Source: Auanema rhodensis
Taxonomy: Eukaryota; Nematoda; Chromadorea; Rhabditida; Rhabditidae
Length of the DNA stretch: 64,000 bases
Direction: 5' to 3'
Assembly: GCA_964057225.1 (NCBI GenBank)
Contig: OZ059899.1
Location: forward strand, 2,046,001-2,110,000
A program made the position numbers and the translations under genes. Below are positions 37,246-50,933 of the stretch, piece by piece; positions within the stretch are counted from its first letter, which is position 1; every line of letters starts with the position of its first letter. The notes under the pieces were generated by a model, which saw only the letters and a list, made by a program, of their open reading frames with translations, was not told the DNA's origin and did no database searches.

Positions 37246-37947
37246 TGTCAAAATGTTTTTGGAAGCAATGTTGAGTGTACATGGAAACTCAACATACACT
37301 AATGCATCATTTTTCAAACGATCATAACTAATTTTTGTATCAAGCGTTTCTCGATGTAGTATAGTGCATTCGATGCGGATTTTTAAGCTGCGTCGATCTG
37401 TGTTATCAGATTTGCGCTAGCTTACAAATGCACCGAGATATCAACTGATATAAGTTCACACTTATATCCTCGATTTTCACCCTGAAGAATTAATTTTTTC
37501 GTTGAATAACATTGTCCATCGTCTTTGCCTTGAAAAATGGAATCTAAAAACATCTACTCTTTGCTAAATTATTTTGAAATTTTTCGAAAAAATTTTTGTC
37601 AAAATGTTTTTGGAAGCAATGTTGAGTGTACATGGAAACTCAACATACACTAATGCATCATTTTTCAAACGATCATAACTAATTTTTGTATCAAGCGTTT
37701 CTCGATGTAGTATAGTGCATTCGATGCGGATTTTTAAGCTGCGTCGATCTGTGTTATCAGATTTGCGCTAGCTTACAAATGCACCGAGATATCAACTGAT
37801 ATAAGTTCACACTTATATCCTCGATTTTCACCCTGAAGAATTAATTTTTTCGTTGAATAACATTGTCCATCGTCTTTGCCTTGAAAAATGGAATCTAAAA
37901 ACATCTACTTTTTGCTAAATTATTTTGAAATTTTTCGAAAAAATTTT

Positions 37948-38298
37948 TGTCAAAATGTTTTTGGAAGCAATGTTGAGTGTACATGGAAACTCAACATACA
38001 CTAATGCATCATTTTTCAAACAATCATAACTAATTTGTGTATTAAGCGTTTCTCAATGTAGTATAGTGCATTCGATGCGGATTTTTAAGCTGCGTCGATC
38101 TGTGTTATCAGATTTGCGCTAACTTAAAAATGCACCGAGATATCAACTGATATAAGTTCACACTTATATCCTCGATTTTCACCCTGAACAATTAATTTTT
38201 TCGTTGAATAACATTGTCCATCGTCTTTGCCTTGAAAAATGGAATCTAAAAACATCTACTTTTTGCTAAATTATTTTGAAATTTTTCGAAAAAATTTT
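37948..38298 (+). repeat. Hybrid monomer 109 (L left, J right)
   Basis: The left part is L-like (A75, G90, T96, A108) and the right part is J-like (A175, C242, C272, G294). The switch lies between positions 110 and 175. It marks a break in the HIJIJKL order, after two K-like copies with C180 (37246-37947). Confidence 0.6.
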
Positions 38299-40053
38299 TG
38301 TCAAAATGTTTTTGGAAGCAATGTTGAGTGTACATGGAAACTCAACATACACTAATGCATCATTTTTCAAACGATCATAACTAATTTTTGTATCAAGCGT
38401 TTCTCGATGTAGTATAGTGCATTCGATGCGGATTTTTAAGCTGCGTCGATCTGTGTTATCAGATTTGCGCTAGCTTAAAAATGCACCGAGATATCAACTG
38501 ATATAAGTTCACACTTATATCCTCGATTTTCACCCTGAAGAATTAATTTTTTCGTTGAATAACATTATCCATCGTCTTTGCCTTGAAAAATGGAATCTAA
38601 AAACATCTATTTTTTGCTAAATTATTTTGAAATTTTTCGAAAAAATTTTTGTCAAAATGTTTTTGGAAGCAATGTTGAGTGTACATGGAAACTCAACATA
38701 CACTAATGCATCATTTTTCAAACGATCATAACTAATTTTTGTATCAAACGTTTCTCAATGTAGTATAGTGCATTCGATGCGGATTTTTAAGCTGCGTCGA
38801 TCTGTGTTATCAGATTTGCGCTAGCTTAAAAATGCACCGAGATATCAACTGATATAAGTTCACACTTATATCCTCGATTTTCACCCTGAAGAATTAATTT
38901 TTTCGTTGAATAGCATTGTCCATCGTCTTTGCCTTGAAAAAAGGAATCTAAAAACATCTACTTTTTGCTAAATTATTTTGAAATTTTTCGAAAAAATTTT
39001 TGTCAAAATGTTTTTGGAAGCAATGTTGAGTGTACATGGAAACTCAACATACACTAATGCATCATTTTTCAAACGATCATAACTAATTTTTGTATCAAAC
39101 GTTTCTCAATGTAGTATAGTGCATTCGATGCGGATTTTTAAGCTGCGTCGATCTGTGTTATCAGATTTGCGCTAGCTTAAAAATGCACCGAGATATCAAC
39201 TGATATAAGTTCACACTTATATCCTCGATTTTCACCCTGAAGAATTAATTTTTTCGTTGAATAGCATTGTCCATCGTCTTTGCCTTGAAAAAAGGAATCT
39301 AAAAACATCTACTTTTTGCTAAATTATTTTGAAATTTTTCGAAAAAATTTTTGTCAAAATGTTTTTGGAAGCAATGTTGAGTGTACATGGAAACTCAACA
39401 TACACTAATGCATCATTTTTCAAACGATCATAACTAATTTTTGTATCAAGCGTTTCTCGATGTAGTATAGTGCATTCGATGCGGATTTTTAAGCTGCGTC
39501 GATCTGTGTTATCAGATTTGCGCTAGCTTAAAAATGCACCGAGATATCAACTGATATAAGTTCACACTTATATCCTCGATTTTCACCCTGAAGAATTAAT
39601 TTTTTCGTTGAATAACATTGTCCATCGTCTTTGCCTTGAAAAATTGAATCTAAAAACATCTACTTTTTGCTAAATTATTTTGAAATTTTTCGAAAAAATT
39701 TTTGTCAAAATGTTTTTGGAAGCAATGTTGAGTGTACATGGAAACTCAACATACACTAATGCATCATTTTTCAAACGATCATAACTAATTTTTGTATCAA
39801 GCGTTTCTCAATGTAGTATAGTGCATTCGATGCGGATTTTTAAGCTGCGTCGATCTGTGTTATCAGATTTGCGCTAACTTAAAAATGCACCGAGATATCA
39901 ACTGATATAAGTTCACACTTATATCCTCGATTTTCACCCTGAACAATTAATTTTTTCGTTGAATAACATTGTCCATCGTCTTTGCCTTGAAAAATGGAAT
40001 CTAAAAACATCTACTTTTTGCTAAATTATTTTGAAATTTTTCGAAAAAATTTT

Positions 40054-40404
40054 TGTCAAAATGTTTTTGGAAGCAATGTTGAGTGTACATGGAAACTCAA
40101 CATACACTAATGCATCATTTTTCAAACGATCATAACTAATTCTTGTATCAAGCGTTTCTTGATGTAGCATAGTGCATTCGATGCGGATTTTTAAGCTGCG
40201 TCGATCTGTGTTATCAGATTTGCGCTAGCTTATAAATGCACCGAGATATCAACTGATATAAGTTCACACTTATATCCTCGATTTTCACCCTGAAGAATTG
40301 ATTTTTTCGTTGAATAATATTGTCTATCGTCTTTGCCTTAAAAAATGGAATCTAAAAACTTCTACTTTTTGCTAAATTATTTTGAAATTTTTCGAAAAAA
40401 TTTT
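40054..40404 (+). repeat. Divergent monomer 115
   Basis: This copy has private ATTCTTG and TTCTTGATGTAGC near 40140-40168, and T180. Its right part is N-like (G247, T265, T272, A287, A307). It stands between the HHIJ run and the O/P dimers, so it sits at a block boundary. Confidence 0.6.
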
Positions 40405-42510
40405 TGTCAAAATGTTTTTGGAAGCAATGTTGAGTGTACATGGAAACTCAACATACACTAATGCATCATTTTTCAAACGATCATAACTAATTTTTGTATC
40501 AAGCGTTTCTCAATGTAGTATAGTGCATTCGATCCGGATTTTTAAGCTGCGTCGATCTGTGTTATCAGATTTGCGCTAGCTTAAAAATGCACCGAGATAT
40601 CAACTGATATAAGTTCACACTTATATCCTCGATTTTCACCCTGAAGAATTAATTTTTTCGTTGAATAACATTGTCCATCGTCTTTGCCTTGAAAAAAGGA
40701 ATCTAAAAACATCTACTTTTTGCTAAATTATTTTGAAATTTTTGGAAAAAATTTTTGTCAAAATGTTTTTGGAAGCAATGTTGAGTGTACATGGAAACTC
40801 AACATACACTAATGCATCATTTTTCAAACGATCATAACTAATTTTTGTATTAAGCGTTTCTCAATGTAGTATAGTGCATTCGATGCGAATTTTTAAGCTG
40901 CGTCGATCTGTGTTATCAGATTTGCGCTAGCTTAAAAATGCACCGAGATATCAACTGATATAAGTTCACACTTATATCCTCGATTTTCACCCTGAAGAAT
41001 TAATTTTTTCGTTGAATAGCATTGTCCATCGTCTTTGCCTTGAAAAAAGGAATCTAAAAACATCTACTTTTTGCTAAATTATTTTGAAATTTTTCGAAAA
41101 AATTTTTGTCAAAATGTTTTTGGAAGCAATGTTGAGTGTACATGGAAACTCAACATACACTAATGCATCATTTTTCAAACGATCATAACTAATTTTTGTA
41201 TCAAGCGTTTCTCAATGTAGTATAGTGCATTCGATCCGGATTTTTAAGCTGCGTCGATCTGTGTTATCAGATTTGCGCTAGCTTAAAAATGCACCGAGAT
41301 ATCAACTGATATAAGTTCACACTTATATCCTCGATTTTCACCCTGAAGAATTAATTTTTTCGTTGAATAACATTGTCCATCGTCTTTGCCTTGAAAAAAG
41401 GAATCTAAAAACATCTACTTTTTGCTAAATTATTTTGAAATTTTTGGAAAAAATTTTTGTCAAAATGTTTTTGGAAGCAATGTTGAGTGTACATGGAAAC
41501 TCAACATACACTAATGCATCATTTTTCAAACGATCATAACTAATTTTTGTATTAAGCGTTTCTCAATGTAGTATAGTGCATTCGATGCGAATTTTTAAGC
41601 TGCGTCGATCTGTGTTATCAGATTTGCGCTAGCTTAAAAATGCACCGAGATATCAACTGATAAAAGTTCACACTTATATCCTCGATTTTCACCCTGAAGA
41701 ATTAATTTTTTCGTTGAATAGCATTGTCCATCGTCTTTGCCTTGAAAAAAGGAATCTAAAAACATCTACTTTTTGCTAAATTATTTTGAAATTTTTCGAA
41801 AAAATTTTTGTCAAAATGTTTTTGGAAGCAATGTTGAGTGTACATGGAAACTCAACATACACTAATGCATCATTTTTCAAACGATCATAACTAATTTTTG
41901 TATCAAGCGTTTCTCAATGTAGTATAGTGCATTCGATCCGGATTTTTAAGCTGCGTCGATCTGTGTTATCAGATTTGCGCTAGCTTAAAAATGCACCGAG
42001 ATATCAACTGATATAAGTTCACACTTATATCCTCGATTTTCACCCTGAAGAATTAATTTTTTCGTTGAATAACATTGTCCATCGTCTTTGCCTTGAAAAA
42101 AGGAATCTAAAAACATCTACTTTTTGCTAAATTATTTTGAAATTTTTGGAAAAAATTTTTGTCAAAATGTTTTTGGAAGCAATGTTGAGTGTACATGGAA
42201 ACTCAACATACACTAATGCATCATTTTTCAAACGATCATAACTAATTTTTGTATTAAGCGTTTCTCAATGTAGTATAGTGCATTCGATGCGAATTTTTAA
42301 GCTGCGTCGATCTGTGTTATCAGATTTGCGCTAACTTAAAAATGCACCGAGATATCAACTGATATAAGTTCACACTTATATCCTCGATTTTCACCCTGAA
42401 GAATTGATTTTTTCGTTGAATAACATTGTCTATCGTCTTTGCCTTGAAAAATGGAATCTAAAAACATCTACTTTTTGCTAAATTATTTTGAAATTTTTCG
42501 AAAAAATTTT
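40405..42510 (+). repeat. Dimer higher-order repeat OP x3 (702 bp each)
   Basis: Monomers 116-121 alternate O P O P O P'. O has C130 (GATCCGG), A293 and G340; P has T96, A133 (GCGAATTT), G264 and A293. The last P' keeps the P left part but switches to A175, G247, T272 and G294 on the right, so the run ends in a hybrid. Monomer 119 has a private TAAAAG near 41663 inside dyad 3. A single O P pair with GATGCGG reappears at 48127-48828. Confidence 0.8.
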
Positions 42511-44265
42511 TGTCAAAATGTTTTTGGAAGCAATGTTGAGTGTACATGGAAACTCAACATACACTAATGCATCATTTTTCAAACGATCATAACTAATTTT
42601 TGTATCAAGCGTTTCTCGATGTAGTATAGTGCATTCGATGCGGATTTTTAAGCTGCGTCGATCTGTGTTATCAGATTTGCGCTAACTTAAAAATGCACCG
42701 AGATATCAACTGATATAAGTTCACACTTATATCCTCGATTTTCACCCTGAACAATTAATTTTTTCGTTGAATAACATTGTCCATCGTCTTTGCCTTGAAA
42801 AATGGAATCTAAAAACATCTACTTTTTGCTAAATTATTTTGAAATTTTTCGAAAAAATTTTTGTCAAAATGTTTTTGGAAGCAATGTTGAGTGTACATGG
42901 AAACTCAACATACACTAATGCATCATTTTTCAAACGATCATAACTAATTTTTGTATCAAGCGTTTCTCGATGTAGTATAGTGCATTCGATGCGGATTTTT
43001 AAGCTGCGTCGATCTGTGTTATCAGATTTGCGCTAGCTTAAAAATGCACCGAGATATCAACTGATATAAGTTCACACTTATATCCTCGATTTTCACCCTG
43101 AAGAATTAATTTTTTCGTTGAATAACATTATCCATCGTCTTTGCCTTGAAAAATGGAATCTAAAAACATCTACTTTTTGCTAAATTATTTTGAAATTTTT
43201 CGAAAAAATTTTTGTCAAAATGTTTTTGGAAGCAATGTTGAGTGTACATGGAAACTCAACATACACTAATGCATCATTTTTCAAACGATCATAACTAATT
43301 TTTGTATCAAGCGTTTCTCGATGTAGTATAGTGCATTCGATGCGGATTTTTAAGCTGCGTCGATCTGTGTTATCAGATTTGCGCTAGCTTAAAAATGCAC
43401 CGAGATATCAACTGATATAAGTTCACACTTATATCCTCGATTTTCACCCTGAAGAATTAATTTTTTCGTTGAATAACATTGTCCATCGTCTTTGCCTTGA
43501 AAAATTGAATCTAAAAACATCTACTTTTTGCTAAATTATTTTGAAATTTTTCGAAAAAATTTTTGTCAAAATGTTTTTGGAAGCAATGTTGAGTGTACAT
43601 GGAAACTCAACATACACTAATGCATCATTTTTCAAACGATCATAACTAATTTTTGTATCAAGCGTTTCTCAATGTAGTATAGTGCATTCGATGCGGATTT
43701 TTAAGCTGCGTCGATCTGTGTTATCAGATTTGCGCTAACTTAAAAATGCACCGAGATATCAACTGATATAAGTTCACACTTATATCCTCGATTTTCACCC
43801 TGAACAATTAATTTTTTCGTTGAATAACATTGTCCATCGTCTTTGCCTTGAAAAATGGAATCTAAAAACATCTACTTTTTGCTAAATTATTTTGAAATTT
43901 TTCGAAAAAATTTTTGTCAAAATGTTTTTGGAAGCAATGTTGAGTGTACATGGAAACTCAACATACACTAATGCATCATTTTTCAAACAATCATAATTAA
44001 TTTGTGTATTAAGCGTTTCTCAATGGAGTATAGTGCATTCGATGCGGATTTTTAAGCTGCGTCGATCTGTGTTATCAGATTTGCGCTAGCTTAAAAATGC
44101 ACCGAGATATCAACTGATATAAGTTCACACTTATATCCTCGATTTTCACCCTGAAGAATTGATTTTTTCGTTGAATAATATTGTCTATCGTCTTTGCCTT
44201 AAAAAATGGAATCTAAAAACTTCTACTTTTTGCTAAATTATTTTGAAATTTTTCGAAAAAATTTT
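42511..44265 (+). repeat. Five-monomer repeat Q K2 I J N, first copy (1755 bp)
   Basis: Monomers 122-126. The first is Q-like but has GATGCGG rather than GATGAGG. N carries CATAATTAAT, TGGAGT, T265, A287 and A307. It is followed in tandem by a six-monomer version at 44266-46371 and another five-monomer version at 46372-48126. Confidence 0.75.
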
Positions 44266-46371
44266 TGTCAAAATGTTTTTGGAAGCAATGTTGAGTGTAC
44301 ATGGAAACTCAACATACACTAATGCATCATTTTTCAAACGATCATAACTAATTTTTGTATCAAGCGTTTCTCGATGTAGTATAGTGCATTCGATGAGGAT
44401 TTTTAAGCTGCGTCGATCTGTGTTATCAGATTTGCGCTAACTTAAAAATGCACCGAGATATCAACTGATATAAGTTCACACTTATATCCTCGATTTTCAC
44501 CCTGAACAATTAATTTTTTCGTTGAATAACATTGTCCATCGTCTTTGCCTTGAAAAATGGAATCTAAAAACATCTACTTTTTGCTAAATTATTTTGAAAT
44601 TTTTCGAAAAAATTTTTGTCAAAATGTTTTTGGAAGCAATGTTGAGTGTACATGGAAACTCAACATACACTAATGCATCATTTTTCAAACGATCATAACT
44701 AATTTTTGTATCAAGCGTTTCTCGATGTAGTATAGTGCATTCGATGCGGATTTTTAAGCTGCGTCGATCTGTGTTATCAGATTTGCGCTAGCTTAAAAAT
44801 GCACCGAGATATCAACTGATATAAGTTCACACTTATATCCTCGATTTTCACCCTGAAGAATTAATTTTTTCGTTGAATAACATTATCCATCGTCTTTGCC
44901 TTGAAAAATGGAATCTAAAAACATCTACTTTTTGCTAAATTATTTTGAAATTTTTCGAAAAAATTTTTGTCAAAATGTTTTTGGAAGCAATGTTGAGTGT
45001 ACATGGAAACTCAACATACACTAATGCATCATTTTTCAAACGATCATAACTAATTTTTGTATCAAGCGTTTCTCGATGTAGTATAGTGCATTCGATGCGG
45101 ATTTTTAAGCTGCGTCGATCTGTGTTATCAGATTTGCGCTAGCTTAAAAATGCACTGAGATATCAACTGATATAAGTTCACACTTATATCCTCGATTTTC
45201 ACCCTGAAGAATTAATTTTTTCGTTGAATAACATTGTCCATCGTCTTTGCCTTGAAAAATTGAATCTAAAAACATCTACTTTTTGCTAAATTATTTTGAA
45301 ATTTTTCGAAAAAATTTTTGTCAAAATGTTTTTGGAAGCAATGTTGAGTGTACATGGAAACTCAACATACACTAATGCATCATTTTTCAAACGATCATAA
45401 CTAATTTTTGTATCAAGCGTTTCTCGATGTAGTATAGTGCATTCGATGCGGATTTTTAAGCTGCGTCGATCTGTGTTATCAGATTTGCGCTAGCTTAAAA
45501 ATGCACCGAGATATCAACTGATATAAGTTCACACTTATATCCTCGATTTTCACCCTGAAGAATTAATTTTTTCGTTGAATAACATTGTCCATCGTCTTTG
45601 CCTTGAAAAATTGAATCTAAAAACATCTACTTTTTGCTAAATTATTTTGAAATTTTTCGAAAAAATTTTTGTCAAAATGTTTTTGGAAGCAATGTTGAGT
45701 GTACATGGAAACTCAACATACACTAATGCATCATTTTTCAAACGATCATAACTAATTTTTGTATCAAGCGTTTCTCAATGTAGTATAGTGCATTCGATGC
45801 GGATTTTTAAGCTGCGTCGATCTGTGTTATCAGATTTGCGCTAACTTAAAAATGCACCGAGATATCAACTGATATAAGTTCACACTTATATCCTCGATTT
45901 TCACCCTGAACAATTAATTTTTTCGTTGAATAACATTGTCCATCGTCTTTGCCTTGAAAAATGGAATCTAAAAACATCTACTTTTTGCTAAATTATTTTG
46001 AAATTTTTCGAAAAAATTTTTGTCAAAATGTTTTTGGAAGCAATGTTGAGTGTACATGGAAACTCAACATACACTAATGCATCATTTTTCAAACAATCAT
46101 AATTAATTTGTGTATTAAGCGTTTCTCAATGGAGTATAGTGCATTCGATGCGGATTTTTAAGCTGCGTCGATCTGTGTTATCAGATTTGCGCTAGCTTAA
46201 AAATGCACCGAGATATCAACTGATATAAGTTCACACTTATATCCTCGATTTTCACCCTGAAGAATTGATTTTTTCGTTGAATAATATTGTCTATCGTCTT
46301 TGCCTTAAAAAATGGAATCTAAAAACTTCTACTTTTTGCTAAATTATTTTGAAATTTTTCGAAAAAATTTT
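44266..46371 (+). repeat. Expanded six-monomer version Q K2 I* I J N (2106 bp)
   Basis: Monomers 127-132. I* has GCACTGAG (T189), which loses a CpG in dyad 3; the added second I (45319-45669) has the usual GCACCGAG. The one-monomer length difference from the flanking 5-mers is another in-register gain or loss of a single monomer. Confidence 0.75.
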
Positions 46372-48126
46372 TGTCAAAATGTTTTTGGAAGCAATGTTGA
46401 GTGTACATGGAAACTCAACATACACTAATGCATCATTTTTCAAACGATCATAACTAATTTTTGTATCAAGCGTTTCTCGATGTAGTATAGTGCATTCGAT
46501 GAGGATTTTTAAGCTGCGTCGATCTGTGTTATCAGATTTGCGCTAACTTAAAAATGCACCGAGATATCAACTGATATAAGTTCACACTTATATCCTCGAT
46601 TTTCACCCTGAACAATTAATTTTTTCGTTGAATAACATTGTCCATCGTCTTTGCCTTGAAAAATGGAATCTAAAAACATCTACTTTTTGCTAAATTATTT
46701 TGAAATTTTTCGAAAAAATTTTTGTCAAAATGTTTTTGGAAGCAATGTTGAGTGTACATGGAAACTCAACATACACTAATGCATCATTTTTCAAACGATC
46801 ATAACTAATTTTTGTATCAAGCGTTTCTCGATGTAGTATAGTGCATTCGATGCGGATTTTTAAGCTGCGTCGATCTGTGTTATCAGATTTGCGCTAGCTT
46901 AAAAATGCACCGAGATATCAACTGATATAAGTTCACACTTATATCCTCGATTTTCACCCTGAAGAATTAATTTTTTCGTTGAATAACATTATCCATCGTC
47001 TTTGCCTTGAAAAATGGAATCTAAAAACATCTACTTTTTGCTAAATTATTTTGAAATTTTTCGAAAAAATTTTTGTCAAAATGTTTTTGGAAGCAATGTT
47101 GAGTGTACATGGAAACTCAACATACACTAATGCATCATTTTTCAAACGATCATAACTAATTTTTGTATCAAGCGTTTCTCGATGTAGTATAGTGCATTCG
47201 ATGCGGATTTTTAAGCTGCGTCGATCTGTGTTATCAGATTTGCGCTAGCTTAAAAATGCACTGAGATATCAACTGATATAAGTTCACACTTATATCCTCG
47301 ATTTTCACCCTGAAGAATTAATTTTTTCGTTGAATAACATTGTCCATCGTCTTTGCCTTGAAAAATTGAATCTAAAAACATCTACTTTTTGCTAAATTAT
47401 TTTGAAATTTTTCGAAAAAATTTTTGTCAAAATGTTTTTGGAAGCAATGTTGAGTGTACATGGAAACTCAACATACACTAATGCATCATTTTTCAAACGA
47501 TCATAACTAATTTTTGTATCAAGCGTTTCTCAATGTAGTATAGTGCATTCGATGCGGATTTTTAAGCTGCGTCGATCTGTGTTATCAGATTTGCGCTAAC
47601 TTAAAAATGCACCGAGATATCAACTGATATAAGTTCACACTTATATCCTCGATTTTCACCCTGAACAATTAATTTTTTCGTTGAATAACATTGTCCATCG
47701 TCTTTGCCTTGAAAAATGGAATCTAAAAACATCTACTTTTTGCTAAATTATTTTGAAATTTTTCGAAAAAATTTTTGTCAAAATGTTTTTGGAAGCAATG
47801 TTGAGTGTACATGGAAACTCAACATACACTAATGCATCATTTTTCAAACAATCATAATTAATTTGTGTATTAAGCGTTTCTCAATGGAGTATAGTGCATT
47901 CGATGCGGATTTTTAAGCTGCGTCGATCTGTGTTATCAGATTTGCGCTAGCTTAAAAATGCACCGAGATATCAACTGATATAAGTTCACACTTATATCCT
48001 CGATTTTCACCCTGAAGAATTGATTTTTTCGTTGAATAATATTGTCTATCGTCTTTGCCTTAAAAAATGGAATCTAAAAACTTCTACTTTTTGCTAAATT
48101 ATTTTGAAATTTTTCGAAAAAATTTT
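46372..48126 (+). repeat. Five-monomer repeat Q K2 I* J N, third copy (1755 bp)
   Basis: Monomers 133-137. Q again has GATGAGG and the I monomer again has GCACTGAG, so this copy is closer to the six-monomer version upstream than to the first copy at 42511. It ends with an N monomer, and then the O P pair begins. Confidence 0.75.
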
Positions 48127-49881
48127 TGTCAAAATGTTTTTGGAAGCAATGTTGAGTGTACATGGAAACTCAACATACACTAATGCATCATTTTTCAAAC
48201 GATCATAACTAATTTTTGTATCAAGCGTTTCTCAATGTAGTATAGTGCATTCGATGCGGATTTTTAAGCTGCGTCGATCTGTGTTATCAGATTTGCGCTA
48301 GCTTAAAAATGCACCGAGATATCAACTGATATAAGTTCACACTTATATCCTCGATTTTCACCCTGAAGAATTAATTTTTTCGTTGAATAACATTGTCCAT
48401 CGTCTTTGCCTTGAAAAAAGGAATCTAAAAACATCTACTTTTTGCTAAATTATTTTGAAATTTTTGGAAAAAATTTTTGTCAAAATGTTTTTGGAAGCAA
48501 TGTTGAGTGTACATGGAAACTCAACATACACTAATGCATCATTTTTCAAACGATCATAACTAATTTTTGTATTAAGCGTTTCTCAATGTAGTATAGTGCA
48601 TTCGATGCGAATTTTTAAGCTGCGTCGATCTGTGTTATCAGATTTGCGCTAGCTTAAAAATGCACCGAGATATCAACTGATATAAGTTCACACTTATATC
48701 CTCGATTTTCAACCTGAAGAATTAATTTTTTCGTTGAATAGCATTGTCCATCGTCTTTGCCTTGAAAAAAGGAATCTAAAAACATCTACTTTTTGCTAAA
48801 TTATTTTGAAATTTTTCGAAAAAATTTTTGTCAAAATGTTTTTGGAAGCAATGTTGAGTGTACATGGAAACTCAACATACACTAATGCATCATTTTTCAA
48901 ACGATCATAACTAATTTTTGTATCAAGCGTTTCTCGATGTAGTATAGTGCATTCGATGCGGATTTTTAAGCTGCGTCGATCTGTGTTATCAGATTTGCGC
49001 TAGCTTACAAATGCACCGAGATATCAACTGATATAAGTTCACACTTATATCCTCGATTTTCACCCTGAAGAATTAATTTTTTCGTTGAATAGCATTGTCC
49101 ATCGTCTTTGCCTTGAAAAAAGGAATCTAAAAACATCTACTTTTTGCTAAATTATTTTGAAATTTTTCGAAAAAATTTTTGTCAAAATGTTTTTGGAAGC
49201 AATGTTGAGTGTACATGGAAACTCAACATACACTAATGCATCATTTTTCAAACGATCATAACTAATTTTTGTATCAAGCGTTTCTCGATGTAGTATAGTG
49301 CATTCGATGCGGATTTTTAAGCTGCGTCGATCTGTGTTATCAGATTTGCGCTAGCTTACAAATGCACCGAGATATCAACTGATATAAGTTCACACTTATA
49401 TCCTCGATTTTCACCCTGAAGAATTAATTTTTTCGTTGAATAACATTGTCCATCGTCTTTGCCTTGGAAAATGGAATCTAAAAACATCTACTTTTCGCTA
49501 AATTATTTTGAAATTTTTCGAAAAAATTTTTGTCAAAATGTTTTTGGAAGCAATGTTGAGTGTACATGGAAACTCAACATACACTAATGCATCATTTTTC
49601 AAACAATCATAATTAATTTGTGTATTAAGCGTTTCTCAATGGAGTATAGTGCATTCGATGCGGATTTTTAAGCTGCGTCGATCTGTGTTATCAGATTTGC
49701 GCTAGCTTAAAAATGCACCGAGATATCAACTGATATAAGTTCACACTTATATCCTCGATTTTCACCCTGAAGAATTGATTTTTTCGTTGAATAATATTGT
49801 CTATCGTCTTTGCCTTAAAAAATGGAATCTAAAAACTTCTACTTTTTGCTAAATTATTTTGAAATTTTTCGAAAAAATTTT
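48127..49881 (+). repeat. Mixed monomers 138-142
   Basis: The order is O-like (GATGCGG with G340), P (with TTCAACCTG), a G108/C180/G264/A293 mosaic, a G108/C180 copy with CCTTGGAAAA and CTTTTCGCT, then N. No higher-order order repeats here. Each member combines markers seen in separate types elsewhere in domain II, so this looks like a shuffled stretch between two ordered ones. Confidence 0.65.
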
Positions 49882-50933
49882 TGTCAAAATGTTTTTGGAA
49901 GCAATGTTGAGTGTACATGGAAATTCAACATACACTAATGCATCATTTTTCAAACGATCATAACTAATTTTTGTATCAAGCGTTTCTCAATGTAGTATAG
50001 TGCATTCGATGCGGATTTTTAAGCTGCGTCGATCTGTGTTATCAGATTTGCGCTAGCTTAAAAATGCACCGAGATATCAACTGATATAAGTTCACACTTA
50101 TATCCTCGATTTTCACCCTGAAGAATTAATTTTTTCGTTGAATAACATTGTCCATCGTCTTTGCTTTGAAAAAAGGAATCTAAAAACATCTACTTTTTGC
50201 TAAATTATTTTGAACTTTTGGAAAAAATTTTTGTCAAAATGTTTTTGGAAGCAATGTTGAGTGTACATGGAAACTCAACATACACTAATGCATCATTTTT
50301 CAAACGATCATAACTAATTTTTGTATTAAGCGTTTCTCAATGTAGTATAGTGCATTCGATGCGAATTTTTAAGCTGCGTCGATCTGTGTTATCAGATTTG
50401 CGCTAACTTAAAAATGCACCGAGATATCAACTGATATAAGTTCACACTTATATCCTCGATTTTCACCCTGAAGAATTAATTTTTTCGTTGAATAACATTA
50501 TCCATCGTCTTTGCCTTGAAAAATGGAATCTAAAAACATCTACTTTTTGCTAAATTATTTTGAAATTTTTCGAAAAAATTTTTGTCAAAATGTTTTTGGA
50601 AGCAATGTTGAGTGTACATGGAAACTCAACATACACTAATGCATCATTTTTCAAACGATCATAACTAATTTTTGTATCAAGCGTTTCTCAATGTAGTATA
50701 GTGCATTCGATGCGGATTTTTAAGCTGCGTCGATCTGTGTTATCAGATTTGCGCTAACTTAAAAATGCACCGAGATATCAACTGATATAAGTTCACACTT
50801 ATATCCTCGATTTTCACCCTGAACAATTAATTTTTTCGTTGAATAACATTGTCCATCGTCTTTGCCTTGAAAAATGGAATCTAAAAACATCTACTTTTTG
50901 CTAAATTATTTTGAAATTTTTCGAAAAAATTTT
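49882..50933 (+). repeat. Trimer repeat, first copy (1052 bp)
   Basis: Monomers 143-145: an O-derived 350-bp copy with T284, A293 and a tail reading GAACTTTTGGAAAAAA (50212-50227); a P-left hybrid with A175 and A269; and a J. The first monomer lacks one base in the terminal palindrome and has lost the TTCGAA core. A private AAATTCAAC lies at 49922-49930. The trimer is repeated at once at 50934-51985. Confidence 0.8.
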
